From Daucus carota subsp. sativus (taxonomy: Eukaryota; Streptophyta; Magnoliopsida; Apiales; Apiaceae): DNA of 64,000 nt. A program made the translations under genes and the position numbers. Under the pieces are notes generated by a model. It was not told the origin of the DNA. It was given only the letters and a program-made list of their open reading frames with translations, and ran no database searches. The stretch spans positions 44,913,598 to 44,977,597 of the forward strand of contig NC_030385.2 of assembly GCF_001625215.2 (NCBI RefSeq), in the 5' to 3' direction. Below, one piece after another: positions 1-10,001 of the stretch; position 1 is the first letter of the stretch, and each line of letters opens with the position of its first letter.

Positions 1-950
1 ATGCTATTTTTATAAATATATGTAAAATTAATGTTTAATTTTAAAATAAAGGATGTGGTGACACTATTTATATATATAGTTTTTATAAGTATTTCAGGTG
101 TGAAAAAATATAATTTTGTTATATGTCTCGAAAAATTTTGTGTGCCCATATTTGCAGTAAAAGATTTCTAAAAATAGACTCAACTTTAGAACACTAAAAA
201 AATTTAAGTATAAGAGAAAATTGGATAAATGTGATCCAAGAATTAAAATTTGCTTTAGATAAATTTTTAATCCGCACAACAATTTAAATTTTGCTCTAGA
301 TTAATATTTTTATATCATACTCTTTGTATAATATTATATTAAATTATGTAATCTTAAATATGATGTTTGATATATTCAATAGATTAATTGAATACTTAAA
401 TCAAAGACATAAATTAAATACTTAGTAAATCACAAAGATATTCTTTCTATCAATGACTCAAAATATCAGAGACCAACACCTCAAAATCGCGTAAATGAAA
501 ATGAAGATAAAAAATCTCAAAACAATATGTTTTAAACCATATTTTAATTATTTTGGACAAAACACAATTAATTAATTTATTCAATTACAACAAAATTTAT
601 GATCATTGTAAGTTTTATTACAAAATTTATTTTTATTAACTATTAACTACATCTATTGCTAATGAAATAACTAAAAATTCACAAATAAAATTTTAACCTA
701 ATAAATTTAAAATATATAAATAACAAGTATATTATTTTATTATTTTACTAGTAAACTAAAAAATCCCAAATTCTGATTGAAGTACCCGGTCTGCATTTTC
801 TCTAGCCGGAATTCTGGCAGAGGAATCTAGTAATAAAATTATTGCCGTCTTCCTATTTTTTTCCTACCATGCATGCTTATTTAAAGCCCACTCCCTTGAC
901 AATTCTTCACACTTACTTGGCATACGAACAGAAACAAAAAAAATTAAATC
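1..950. other. AT-rich upstream region of the diterpene cyclase
   Basis: No gene was recognised. The stretch is very AT-rich with only short chance open frames. The last 200 bases act as the presumed promoter of the diterpene cyclase that starts at 951 and contain a CATGCATGC (RY-like) motif at about 868-876 just before the TATA-like box. Confidence 0.6.
878..886 (+). promoter_or_regulatory. TATA-like box of the diterpene cyclase gene
   Basis: TATTTAAAG lies 65-73 bases upstream of the ATG at 951, the spacing expected for a plant TATA box with a short 5' UTR. This is inference from motif and position only. Confidence 0.45.
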
Positions 951-3900
951 ATGAGTATTTGTAATTCCAAAATGCCATCCGTCTTATTTGTTCCGGCCAA
1001 GATCATTTCTGTCGACAATAATTACACAGGTATTACAAGAAAATTTACATCATCGTTTCTCAACAGTCGTTTTCTATGTAGCTAGAATAAATTTAGTAGT
1101 TTTCGTTGTCTGTCGTAGATAAGTTTTACTTTTGTCTGCAGGATTCGATGCTTTTAAAGTTAGAGACAAAGGTGTGAAGCTTATTAGATTCAGTGTTCAA
1201 TGCAGTGCAGATTCAAGATTTAATACTACAGGTAAAAGCTTTTATATATCTAGTTTATTTCCTACATGAGAACATTAAAATACGTGTCTGATAACGAAGT
1301 TTTCATTAATGGTTATGTATATATTTGAGATTTTGAATGTGAATTTGCAGACTTGGCTGTTCAAAACAAGTTACCTGCACTGGTAAACTGGCAAAAGATT
1401 CTGGAACCTCATAAGATAAGAAAAACCGATAAGGTACTCCACGAAAGCAAATTTGTTAATATATAATATGAACCTGGTAAACCCTCCTCCCAGGACCCAA
1501 CACCTCGGGGTTTTAGAATAATTGGTCAATTAACATTAAATCGTATGAAGTTGTGCGTACTCTTGATGATTCTTGGTTCTATAATTGTTATCCGCGTACT
1601 TAATTCAAAATTTCTTCATCATCATCTAAGGTCTCAGAATGTATCAAATCAATCCAAGAGATGTTTCAGTCCATGGACGACGGAGCTAGTAACAACTATT
1701 TCTGCTTATGACACCGCATGGGTTGCTCTTGTGGAGGACTCGGACAAAACTGGACTACCTATGTTCCCTTCAAGCCTTGAGTGGATTGCAGACAATCAGC
1801 TGTCTGATGGTTCGTGGGGCGACGACAAATTGTTCTTGGCTCATGATCGAATTCTCAATACACTGGCATGTGTTGTTGCACTAAAAACATGGACTGTTCA
1901 TCCGCAGAAGATGGAAAGAGGTACCAGGATTTATAAGTGCAGTTTCTTCATCTGCATAGATATATATATTTTTTTAAGTAGTTATTTAGTTGGCTTATTG
2001 TTTTGTTTGCAGGGTTATTGTTTATCAGAGAAAACATAAATAAGCTTGCGGATGTTAAGATTGAGCATACGACAATGGGGTTTGAAATAGTATTCCCTTC
2101 ACTTGTCGAGGTTGCGGAGTCTTTAAATATTGAAATTCCAAAGAACTTGCCAATAATGAAAGAGATTTATGCGCAAAGAGATTTGAAGCGCTCAAGGTAT
2201 TCTTGGCTTATAACCTTACAAGAATTTACAATTGAGTATCTGTTCTAATAATTTTTTGAGGTGAGCCAGGACCTGGGATGACAGAGGATAAGCTCTTAAG
2301 TCACTTATGTCTTAAATATACAGCTTAAATTGTTTATTTGAATTAATTTTATATTATAGATGATTTCATTATAATTAGAGTAAATGACAAAATGGTGGCC
2401 GTAGTTTTCCAAATTTTACAAGATGGTGGTTGAACTTTAAAAACTACATAATGGTGGCCGGAGTTTACTTCCGCCTTTTAAAAAAGTGGCCGCCGTGAAC
2501 CTCCGTTAATTTTTCTCCGTTAACTCCAAAAAATAAAAGAGTAAATGACAAAATAGTGGTTGTAATTTTCCAAATTTTACAAAATGTTGGCTGGATTTCC
2601 AACATTTTGTCATTTATTCTTTTATTTTTTGGAGTTAACGGAAGAAAATTAACAGAAGTTCACGGCCGCCACCATATTAAAAGACGGAAGTAAACTCCGG
2701 CCACCATTATGTAATTTTTAAAGTCCAGCCACTATCTTCTAAAAATCGGGAAACTACAGCCACCACTTTGTCATTTACTCTTATAATTATCAAAACTATA
2801 AAACAAAAACATATTTGTCAACTTATTCATTCGAATGATGAAATTGATATTTTGCTAAAAAATATAAAAATATAATAAGTTAATCAAAAAAAAGTACATT
2901 CTACTACCTTCGACTTTCAAGTACTCATATTTTTCGATGATTATTAATGACTTCTTCTATTTTCCTTATTCTCGTATACATTTGTTCATCCTTTTTAAGG
3001 TACTTATAATTGGAGTTTCCTCTGTGTACCAGAATACCCAAGGACAAAATGCATGAGGTGCCCACGACACTGCTCTATAGCTTAGAAGGAATGGTCGATT
3101 TGAAGTGGGAAAAATTACTAAAATTACGATGTGAAGATGGCTCTTTTCTATCTTCACCTTCCTCCACAGCTTACGCACTCATGCAGACCAAAGATGCGAA
3201 ATGCTTCGATTATCTTAGCAAAGCCATCCAGAAATTCAATGGTGGAGGTAACTACAAACACCTATAGGACTGTAAATTCTACTGTTTCTCGAAAATTTTA
3301 CTAAATTATTTCTATTCTATACTAATTCAGTTCCGAATACGTACCCTGTTGATATGTTCGAGCATAATTGGGTTGTGGACCGACTGGAGCGCCTGGGAAT
3401 TTCGCGCCACTTTAAGCCTGAGATTAAAGAGTGCATGGATTATGTTTACAGGTATTTGTAATTTTACAGAATAGATGGTAAACTTTCTTGAACGAATGAA
3501 CTCCGTTTTATGGATATTGTATTTCTGTATAATTTATGCACGCGAATGTGAGTTCTGAAGAAAAAGAAATGTAAATAAAAAACAGATATTGGACAAAGAA
3601 AGGAATCTGCTGGGGAAGAACATTAAATATTACTGATATCGACGACACTGCTATGGCTTTTCGCCTTCTAAGACTGCATGGTTATAGTGTTTCTCCAGGT
3701 GAGCTGAGCACTCTCTCAAAAATTTAATTTCGATCTTAGAACTTAATATTTTTTTTTTTATGTACATGCACTTTTTTTGTCGGTCAGATGTGTTTAGGAA
3801 CTTCGAGAGCAATGGCAAATTTTTCGCCTTGGCTGGAGAGTCGAACCAGGCTGTCACGGGGATGCTGAATCTGCTGAGAGTTTCTCAGGTTTCGTTCCCA

Positions 3901-5472
3901 GAAGAATCTTTACTTTCGGCTGCCAAAAAATTTTCGACTGATTTTTTAAGAAGCAAACGAGCTGACGGGCAGCTCCTAGATAAATGGATAATAACCAAGG
4001 ATTTACAGGGCGAGGTATGTGATTCTTGAATTCGAATTCAGGGTTCGTTATAATTTATTTGCTTATTTATTTTTCGGATATTTCACATCAAATGAATAGG
4101 TTGAATATGGGCTAGATATACCATGGTATGCCAGTTTACCTCGGTTAGAAACATGCTTCTACTTGGATCATTACGGTGGTGAAGATGATGTTTGGATCGG
4201 AAAGACTTTATACAGGTACTCTTCTCGTTTTTGACAAGATTCGAACTCTCAACCTGCGGTAAACAGAGAGATACCATTCTGATTAAACTAATGCCATCAA
4301 CTATTATCTGTTTCTTTCAGGATGCCTCATGTAAATAATAACATCTATCTGGAGCTTGCGAAACTGGATTATGCTAAATGCCAGACAATTCATCAGCAAG
4401 AATGGTACCATATGAAAGAGTAATGCTTCTTTCTTTGTCCTTTTGATTTTACACTATTTTGATCTATTTGTATTTATAATAAAGTGAGATTATTTTCGAT
4501 AGGTGGTTTGCACATAGCAAATTGGAGCAGTTTGGAATGAATGAAAACAGCCTTCTGCTGTCGTATTATCTGGCAGCATCGAGTTTATTTGAGCCGGAAC
4601 TGTCACACCAGAGATTTGCTTGGGCTAAAACAGAAGCTCTGGTTGAGACAATTGGATCATTCTTTGAAAACATGGAGAACTCGGTCGAGCAGAGGAAAGC
4701 CTTTGTCCAGGAATTCAAGAACACTTCTGAAATTTTTTACTATGCTAATCCGGCAGGGCAGAAGCTTGTAGGGACATTAGTAGGAACCATAAAGCAGCTT
4801 ACTCTGAATGCAAAGAGTGCACATGGAATTGACATCTACCCCCAACTCCATCAGGCAGTGAGTCTCTAAACCTTAAGACGTTTGGAGACTTGGTTACTTA
4901 ACATGGTATATGATCGTTAATGAAATGTTCTTTTGTTACAGTGGCTTGCGTGGTTGCTGGTATGGCAAGAAGATGGTAATGTGGACAAAGCTAGAGCACA
5001 GTTATTGGAAGAGATAATTAATATCTGTGCAGGCCGTTTAATATCAGAGGAGATATTATCACATCCGCAATATAAAACTCTTTCTACCATCACCAATCGT
5101 ATTTGCCATCAGCTTAGGGTTTTCCAGAAGGTAACTACAAGTAAAGATGTGCGATATTCTCCTAATTTTATAAAAGTACATATAAAGCATACCGAACCTC
5201 AACCTCAAATGTCTGCTGGTCACCGCATTTTTGAACAGGTACAAAATCAAAACAATTGCAATGGAAACACAGGAGCCATCACCACCGCGGAAATAGAATC
5301 CGACATGCAAGAACTAGTTCAGTCAGTGTTCTGCAACTCACCTGACAGTCTGGATCCAGAGTTCAAGCAGATATTTTTCATGGTTGCAAGGACTTTCTAC
5401 TACACTGCTTATTGTGATCCTAACATTATCAATGACCACATTGGCAAAGTACTATTTGGCACCAGGATGTAA
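951..5472 (+). CDS. Class II diterpene cyclase (copalyl diphosphate synthase family), possibly broken in exon 4
   Basis: Class II cyclases protonate geranylgeranyl diphosphate in plastids to give copalyl-type diphosphates. Fourteen exons with GT-AG borders can be placed: 951-1029, 1142-1231, 1351-1433, 1631-1920, 2013-2196, 3033-3247, 3331-3451, 3586-3698, 3788-4014, 4100-4215, 4321-4419, 4503-4857, 4942-5130, 5239-5472. They total 2395 nt, one base more than 798 codons, against the usual ~800 aa. A Ser/Lys-rich plastid-type N-terminus comes first, then SAYDTAW (exon 4), QLSDGSWGD, the acid motif DIDDTAM (about residues 371-374) and a normal C-terminus; there is no class I DDxxD. The LHS catalytic His is Tyr (LYSLEGM, about residue 257). 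The partner Asn (PNTYPV) and the His of FEH, typical of gibberellin-type enzymes, remain. Exon 4 begins in frame with [11 protein letters not shown] but reaches SAYDTAW only after a one-base shift near 1682-1697. The gene is therefore either a recent pseudogene or carries a sequence error. Confidence 0.9.
2378..2780. mobile_element. Mutator-type foldback MITE in intron 5 of the diterpene cyclase
   Basis: A 403-bp element has long inverted arms starting GAGTAAATGACAAA and ending with the complement. It is flanked by a perfect 9-bp target duplication, TTATAATTA (2369-2377 and 2781-2789). The 9-bp duplication points to a Mutator-like transposase. It has no coding capacity. Confidence 0.85.
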
Positions 5473-5746
5473 AACAAACATATTCATAGCTATATGTAAT
5501 AGGGAACAAAAAAAACACGAAGTTTGCTTTTGCTATCAATTCTCTGTATGGCCAATATTGTAAAAGTGGTTTACTAAGCGATTCAGTTAAAAGATCAGTG
5601 ATGTGTCTCAGCTCTACGTTCTTACAGGACTCGTATCTTGAAATCTCACTTCTTCTCTTATGTGATCAATTTTTCATAATAAATTACTCAATGACAAACT
5701 TTTATTAAATGTGAGCTTGCCAAGTGGAGCTCAGACCGCGGATTTA

Positions 5747-7132
5747 TTATCTTGCAGGTAGGATGAAGTCCCCGTTGTCATCTCCTTGCTGAAATTCACT
5801 AAAATCAGGAGATTGTTCCGATACACTCCATACTTTGACAGACTTATCTAGACTCCCACTGTACAAAAGCCACCGCTGATCATCAGCATTTGATGTTTGT
5901 AGATCCTTCTCCACTGCCAAGCACTTAACAGGTCCAGTGTGACCTGTCAAGACAGAGAGGCACGAGTGAGCTGAACCCTCCACCCTCTTCCACACACAAA
6001 TATTCCTATCCGCTGATCCACTAAACAATAAATTCCCCGAAGCAGCTAGACACAAAATTGCTAGCTTATGTCCCTTAAGGACTCCCCCATGCTTCAATTC
6101 CTTCTCACATTCCCAAAAGTTAACCAGCCCATCCGAGGATCCACAATACAGTATCGAGTGTGATCCGTCTATAACTAGAGACGTTACAGCGCACTCCTGA
6201 CTTAAAAGCGTCTGTTCAAGACTGTGTTTGGTACCTTTATTATGCACTTCCCTTCTCCATACCTTAACACTCCCATCCGCGGAGCCTGTAAAGATCATGT
6301 CATTGGCTCCAGCAACAATTGAATTCACAGCATCTTCGTGGGCTATAACGGATTCGAGACACTTGGAATTCTCCACTTTCCAGACCTTAAATGTTTTGTC
6401 CCACGAAGCAGAGTAAAGAAGGCCTTTCTCCTGGTTCATGCTTAACGAAGAAATGGCATCACCGTGTTTGATCCAGACAGAGGTCTTGTTACGCTTCACT
6501 TCCACGTAGTTCTTGGGCTTGATAGAGCATTTAAAGATGTCAATAAATGTTGGTAATGTACCAGAACGCTTGTGGATATCTGGATTCTTGGCCTGAGCTT
6601 TCCAAATTCGCACTTTGCCATCTTGATGCCCCGTGAAGATCTTGTCACCGCAAATTATAATGGCCTTAACAAGTCCACTGTTGGACTTAAAAGCCGAAAA
6701 TTCATGCAAATTCTTCCAAACCCTTATGTTCTTGCTCTCCGAGCCCGTGTACAAGAGATCACGACAGGCAGCAAGAGAGTAAATATGGCCCTCTTCGCGT
6801 ACTATACACCCGACGAGGGCATTTTGAGGAAGCCTTTTAACAGAGACGTTTGAATTCTCAGTTTCATAATTTTCCCACGGATACGACTGATTGAAATAGC
6901 TGTTTTGACACCAAGGGGACATCGTCATGGGGGAGCCTTCTCCGCTTAAACGAGTCGTGTCATACGCAGAGAAGCAGCTCTTTCGGTGGGAGACTTCAAT
7001 GCTAAGATCATCCCTCATTGAGGAGGCCATAGAAAGCTCTGGATCAGAATGCATCATGTGGCCTTTTTTCGGATGCTTGCGAGTTATGTCTCGCAACGAA
7101 GCACTTGCTGGCCTGGCTTCCTCTTCTCTCAT
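5747..7132 (-). CDS. WD40 repeat protein, JINGUBANG-like
   Basis: A single exon encodes 461 aa. The first true ATG is at 7132; the open frame extends three codons further upstream only through a TTG. The first ~100 residues are Ser-rich and low in structure. Seven WD40 blades follow, seen as repeats ending in RVWK, RIWK, KVWK, KVWR, NFWE, CVWK and KVWS with GS.D or GH.DG turns. The order and spacing match the plant JINGUBANG family, whose named member limits pollen germination in dry conditions by acting with TCP4 (established for Arabidopsis). The propeller should act as a protein-binding platform. The gene converges on the diterpene cyclase with 274 bp between their stops. Which family paralogue it is cannot be told from this window. 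Confidence 0.85.
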   Translation of the reverse strand: MREEEARPASASLRDITRKHPKKGHMMHSDPELSMASSMRDDLSIEVSHRKSCFSAYDTTRLSGEGSPMTMSPWCQNSYFNQSYPWENYETENSNVSVKRLPQNALVGCIVREEGHIYSLAACRDLLYTGSESKNIRVWKNLHEFSAFKSNSGLVKAIIICGDKIFTGHQDGKVRIWKAQAKNPDIHKRSGTLPTFIDIFKCSIKPKNYVEVKRNKTSVWIKHGDAISSLSMNQEKGLLYSASWDKTFKVWKVENSKCLESVIAHEDAVNSIVAGANDMIFTGSADGSVKVWRREVHNKGTKHSLEQTLLSQECAVTSLVIDGSHSILYCGSSDGLVNFWECEKELKHGGVLKGHKLAILCLAASGNLLFSGSADRNICVWKRVEGSAHSCLSVLTGHTGPVKCLAVEKDLQTSNADDQRWLLYSGSLDKSVKVWSVSEQSPDFSEFQQGDDNGDFILPAR

Positions 7133-7967
7133 CTTATACAATCAAAATTGTCTATGTTCTTCTCCACAACAATATATTTTTTGGCGCAACAAAAATGGGC
7201 TTTAAGAAATTTTAAGTATGTCTCAAGAGAGAAGTGCAGAGAGAGTAAATCTCCGAGATTTTGTTGAGAAATATATGTAATGCTGGGATGTAAATTGCGA
7301 AAATGCAGAAATGAAGATGGAGTTGAAGGAGAAGAAGTAATGGCCTGGTGCAGAGGGATTATCGGGTTCAAGATTATGGCTACGACAAGTGTGTGTGGCA
7401 GTTTTTTCTGTTAAATAGATGGTTGAGAGATATGTCCGGACTGGGACAAGACCCCGAGATCAATTCGAAATTTAAAATCGACATTAATTTTCTATTGCTG
7501 AAAATTACATTTAACAATATACGATTTTTTTGGAAATCGTAACATATCGAATGTCATAATTCAATATCAATTCTCAAACAGAAAATTTTGATCGAGTTAG
7601 AACACCAGTTTTCATCTGATTTTGGGAATTTTTTTGTTAAATCACTGGCCTAAGAAGATTCTACTTATAGAATATGGGAATCAATAGGTGTTTGTAATTT
7701 TATGCATCTGTAGGTTGACGTAATTGTCACGATCAAATTATTATTTTTCCAAAGGCAGAGTGTTTACAACCTTGAGAGATTTATCCTGATATGGTTGATG
7801 TCTCGACTATATAGAAACTTATGTGTCAAATGCGTATGCCAATGTTCCTCTAATGGAATTGGATTTTCACGGCATTCATTGGTTTATTTCTCCATTAAAA
7901 TTGGTTTTTGCAGAGTAATGGTTGTTGTTAAAACAAGATTATCAGCTATAAAATGATAATAATGTTA

Positions 7968-8339
7968 CTCCTTCCGTCCCCGTGAATAGTATACGTATAC
8001 TGTTTATACGAATTTTAAAAACTATTATGAAATTATATTTTAAAGAAATACTCCCTCCATCCCAAATTAGATGAGCTCGTTGACTTCGGGCACGTATTTA
8101 AAGTCCATTGACCGCATAGTTATATTACTTATTTTTAAAATTTTATTTTTGCAAATAAATATTTAAATATAAAATTTTCATTTACAAAAGGAAAATTTTA
8201 AAAATAAATTTCAAAACTATATGGTCAATGCACCTTAAGTTACGTGCCCAAAGTCAACTAGCTCATTTAATTTGGGATGGAGGGAGTATTAAAAAACGTG
8301 TTAAAAAATAACGTATACAATTGAATTGAACTGAGAGAG
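7968..8339. mobile_element. Stowaway-type MITE carrying a second MITE inside
   Basis: The outer element starts CTCCTTCCGTCCCCGTGAATAG, ends with ACTGAGAGAG, and is flanked by TA on both sides. Its halves contain ACGTATAC motifs in inverted orientation. The younger element at 8051-8286 interrupts it. Confidence 0.55.
8051..8286. mobile_element. Stowaway MITE nested in an older MITE
   Basis: A 236-bp element with near-perfect inverted ends (CTCCCTCCATCCCAAATTA), flanked by the TA duplication of Tc1/mariner-type insertions. The inner arms (TGACTT..GGGCACGTA) also pair, so the element can fold into a long hairpin. Confidence 0.85.
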
Positions 8340-9689
8340 TAATTGTTACAAAACTTTTATCATCAGATTGCTGAGATCGCAGGGCAATCGCGCATCTGTG
8401 TAGCATGAGTACGCAAAATATATGGATAAATGCATACGTTGACTGGATCCACATTGGAACCGAATTGAAATGTCGAAAATAAATTTGGGGCCTCAAATGT
8501 CGCAAAACCAGTGCCCCGTTGGCTAGGTCGCTCACCGTTGCCTCAAGGTTTGCAGTTTAATTACAAGTGTGACCAGTTTGGATTATATCTGATCTCAACC
8601 ACCACAAAGAGCTGGAATCCATCGAATTTTCCTGTACCCTAATGGGTGTGGATTGGGTAATAGACACGAGAAACACGTGTCTTAACTTGATAAAATTATT
8701 TTTTTTCATCGTTCTAAATTTTACAAAATTATAAATATGCCTCAAGAAATCATCACGTATCGACGAGCAAAGTGACACAAGCGTCGAGATGCCCTGTCAG
8801 GTCACCACTTATTAGATTGAAATTGTCCACTATCTGTAACTTACTGGTTCCTGGTCTTTGTTATCTTCTTCTACTCTGTGCACACAGGTAACCGATACGG
8901 GAGGACCAGTGTCGGGATGTCGCCACGTAGCTGAGTCACGTAATTTCTTGACATGTATTCAAAAGAGAATAATATCACATGCATGGGTGAATATACTACT
9001 ACCATAGCCCATAGATTTACCATCAAAAAGTTGAACACAGTGTTATATACAGGTGGAACTGCATACTAATTTGGTATACTACTCAAAAGACATTACAATT
9101 TTAATTTTCTGACAAATAATTGTAATTGGCAAAGACATCAAAACTTCGATTTTTTTGACAAATAATTGTAACCGGCTCCTTTAGTATACTACTCAAAGAC
9201 ACCAAAATTTCAATTTTCTGACAAATAATTATAACTCTTACCCCTGATACAATTGTAGATTGTTTACCCCCAAATACAGTGTAAGAACTATCCGACCATT
9301 TTTTGGTTCAATGATATCTCATTCGCTCACTCTACTTAGATGAAACGGGAGGGTATTTAATGTCATATGCGCAGACTGCAATCTGTCCACCCTCGTTAAA
9401 CAGACCGAAAGTAAGCTAGGTAACAAATGGGGCCTGAGTGAAATAAAAGAGACATATCACGCAATCCAAGGTTACTAAATCCAAGAAAATGTTACACATA
9501 TGCCCGACTTAAAGAATCTTTCAACCGACCAGCCTTGAATATCATACGTGAATCCACTTAAAGCAAAATACCAGATCTCTAGCTTCATGCACACTCTCTT
9601 CTCCTCTATAATACTAAACCACTCCACTCTGCTTCACATCACTTGCTAAACTCTCCACAAATTACATCTCTATTCAGCATTAAGCTACA
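8340..9689. other. Intergenic region upstream of the small-protein gene
   Basis: No gene was recognised. It contains a CACGTG G-box at 8674-8679, a CCACGTAG/GTCACGTAA pair near 8922-8941, and a short imperfect repeat (9068-9235) in which TTCTGACAAATAATTGTAA recurs about three times. A TATA-like TATAATAC lies near 9606-9613, about 80 bp before the ATG at 9690. Confidence 0.45.
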
Positions 9690-10001
9690 ATGTCTTGGCT
9701 AATCTCGAAAAAGCCGGAGGAAAATGTGGTTGTTACCAGTCATTTGCAGCTCAAGTGCGATCCGAATAATAAAACAGGTACGCTGGACAAGGAAGTTGTT
9801 CTTAGGAGGATTCGACAGCGTAAGAGGGTCAATAAATTGAGATCTTTCGTCGGATCTTTCTTCCCTTCGGCCAAGAGTCCTGGTGCAGGTGGCGAGCAAG
9901 AGCATGAGAAAGATGAGACTGAAAGCGGCGTTGGGAGTCCAGTGCAGGTGCTCAGCCAGAGCACTGCCAAATTTGCTGACAATCCTTTCACAGATCCTTA
10001 G
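9690..10001 (+). CDS. Small basic protein of unknown function
   Basis: A single-exon frame of 103 aa. Its core is a charged stretch around residues 33-55 (LDKEVVLRRIRQRKR followed by VNKLRSF), then an acidic, Gly/Glu/Ser-rich tail ending NPFTDP. There is no signal peptide, membrane segment or known domain. Support for a real gene comes from a TATA-like box at about the right distance, an AT-rich 3' flank with AATAAT signals near 10155, and the strongly biased, ordered composition. The basic helix could bind nucleic acid or membrane, but that is only a guess. I do not recognise the family with certainty. Confidence 0.6.
   Translation: MSWLISKKPEENVVVTSHLQLKCDPNNKTGTLDKEVVLRRIRQRKRVNKLRSFVGSFFPSAKSPGAGGEQEHEKDETESGVGSPVQVLSQSTAKFADNPFTDP

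Noticed and set aside
5131-5238. Reading the last part of the diterpene cyclase as one exon from 4942 to 5472
   Set aside because: The 36 extra residues have no counterpart in the family, and clear GT and AG borders restore the usual HQLRVFQK-to-acidic-linker sequence.
951-5472. Diterpene biosynthetic gene cluster
   Set aside because: No class I diterpene synthase, P450 or other tailoring gene of that pathway lies near; the only P450 (AOS) belongs to jasmonate synthesis.
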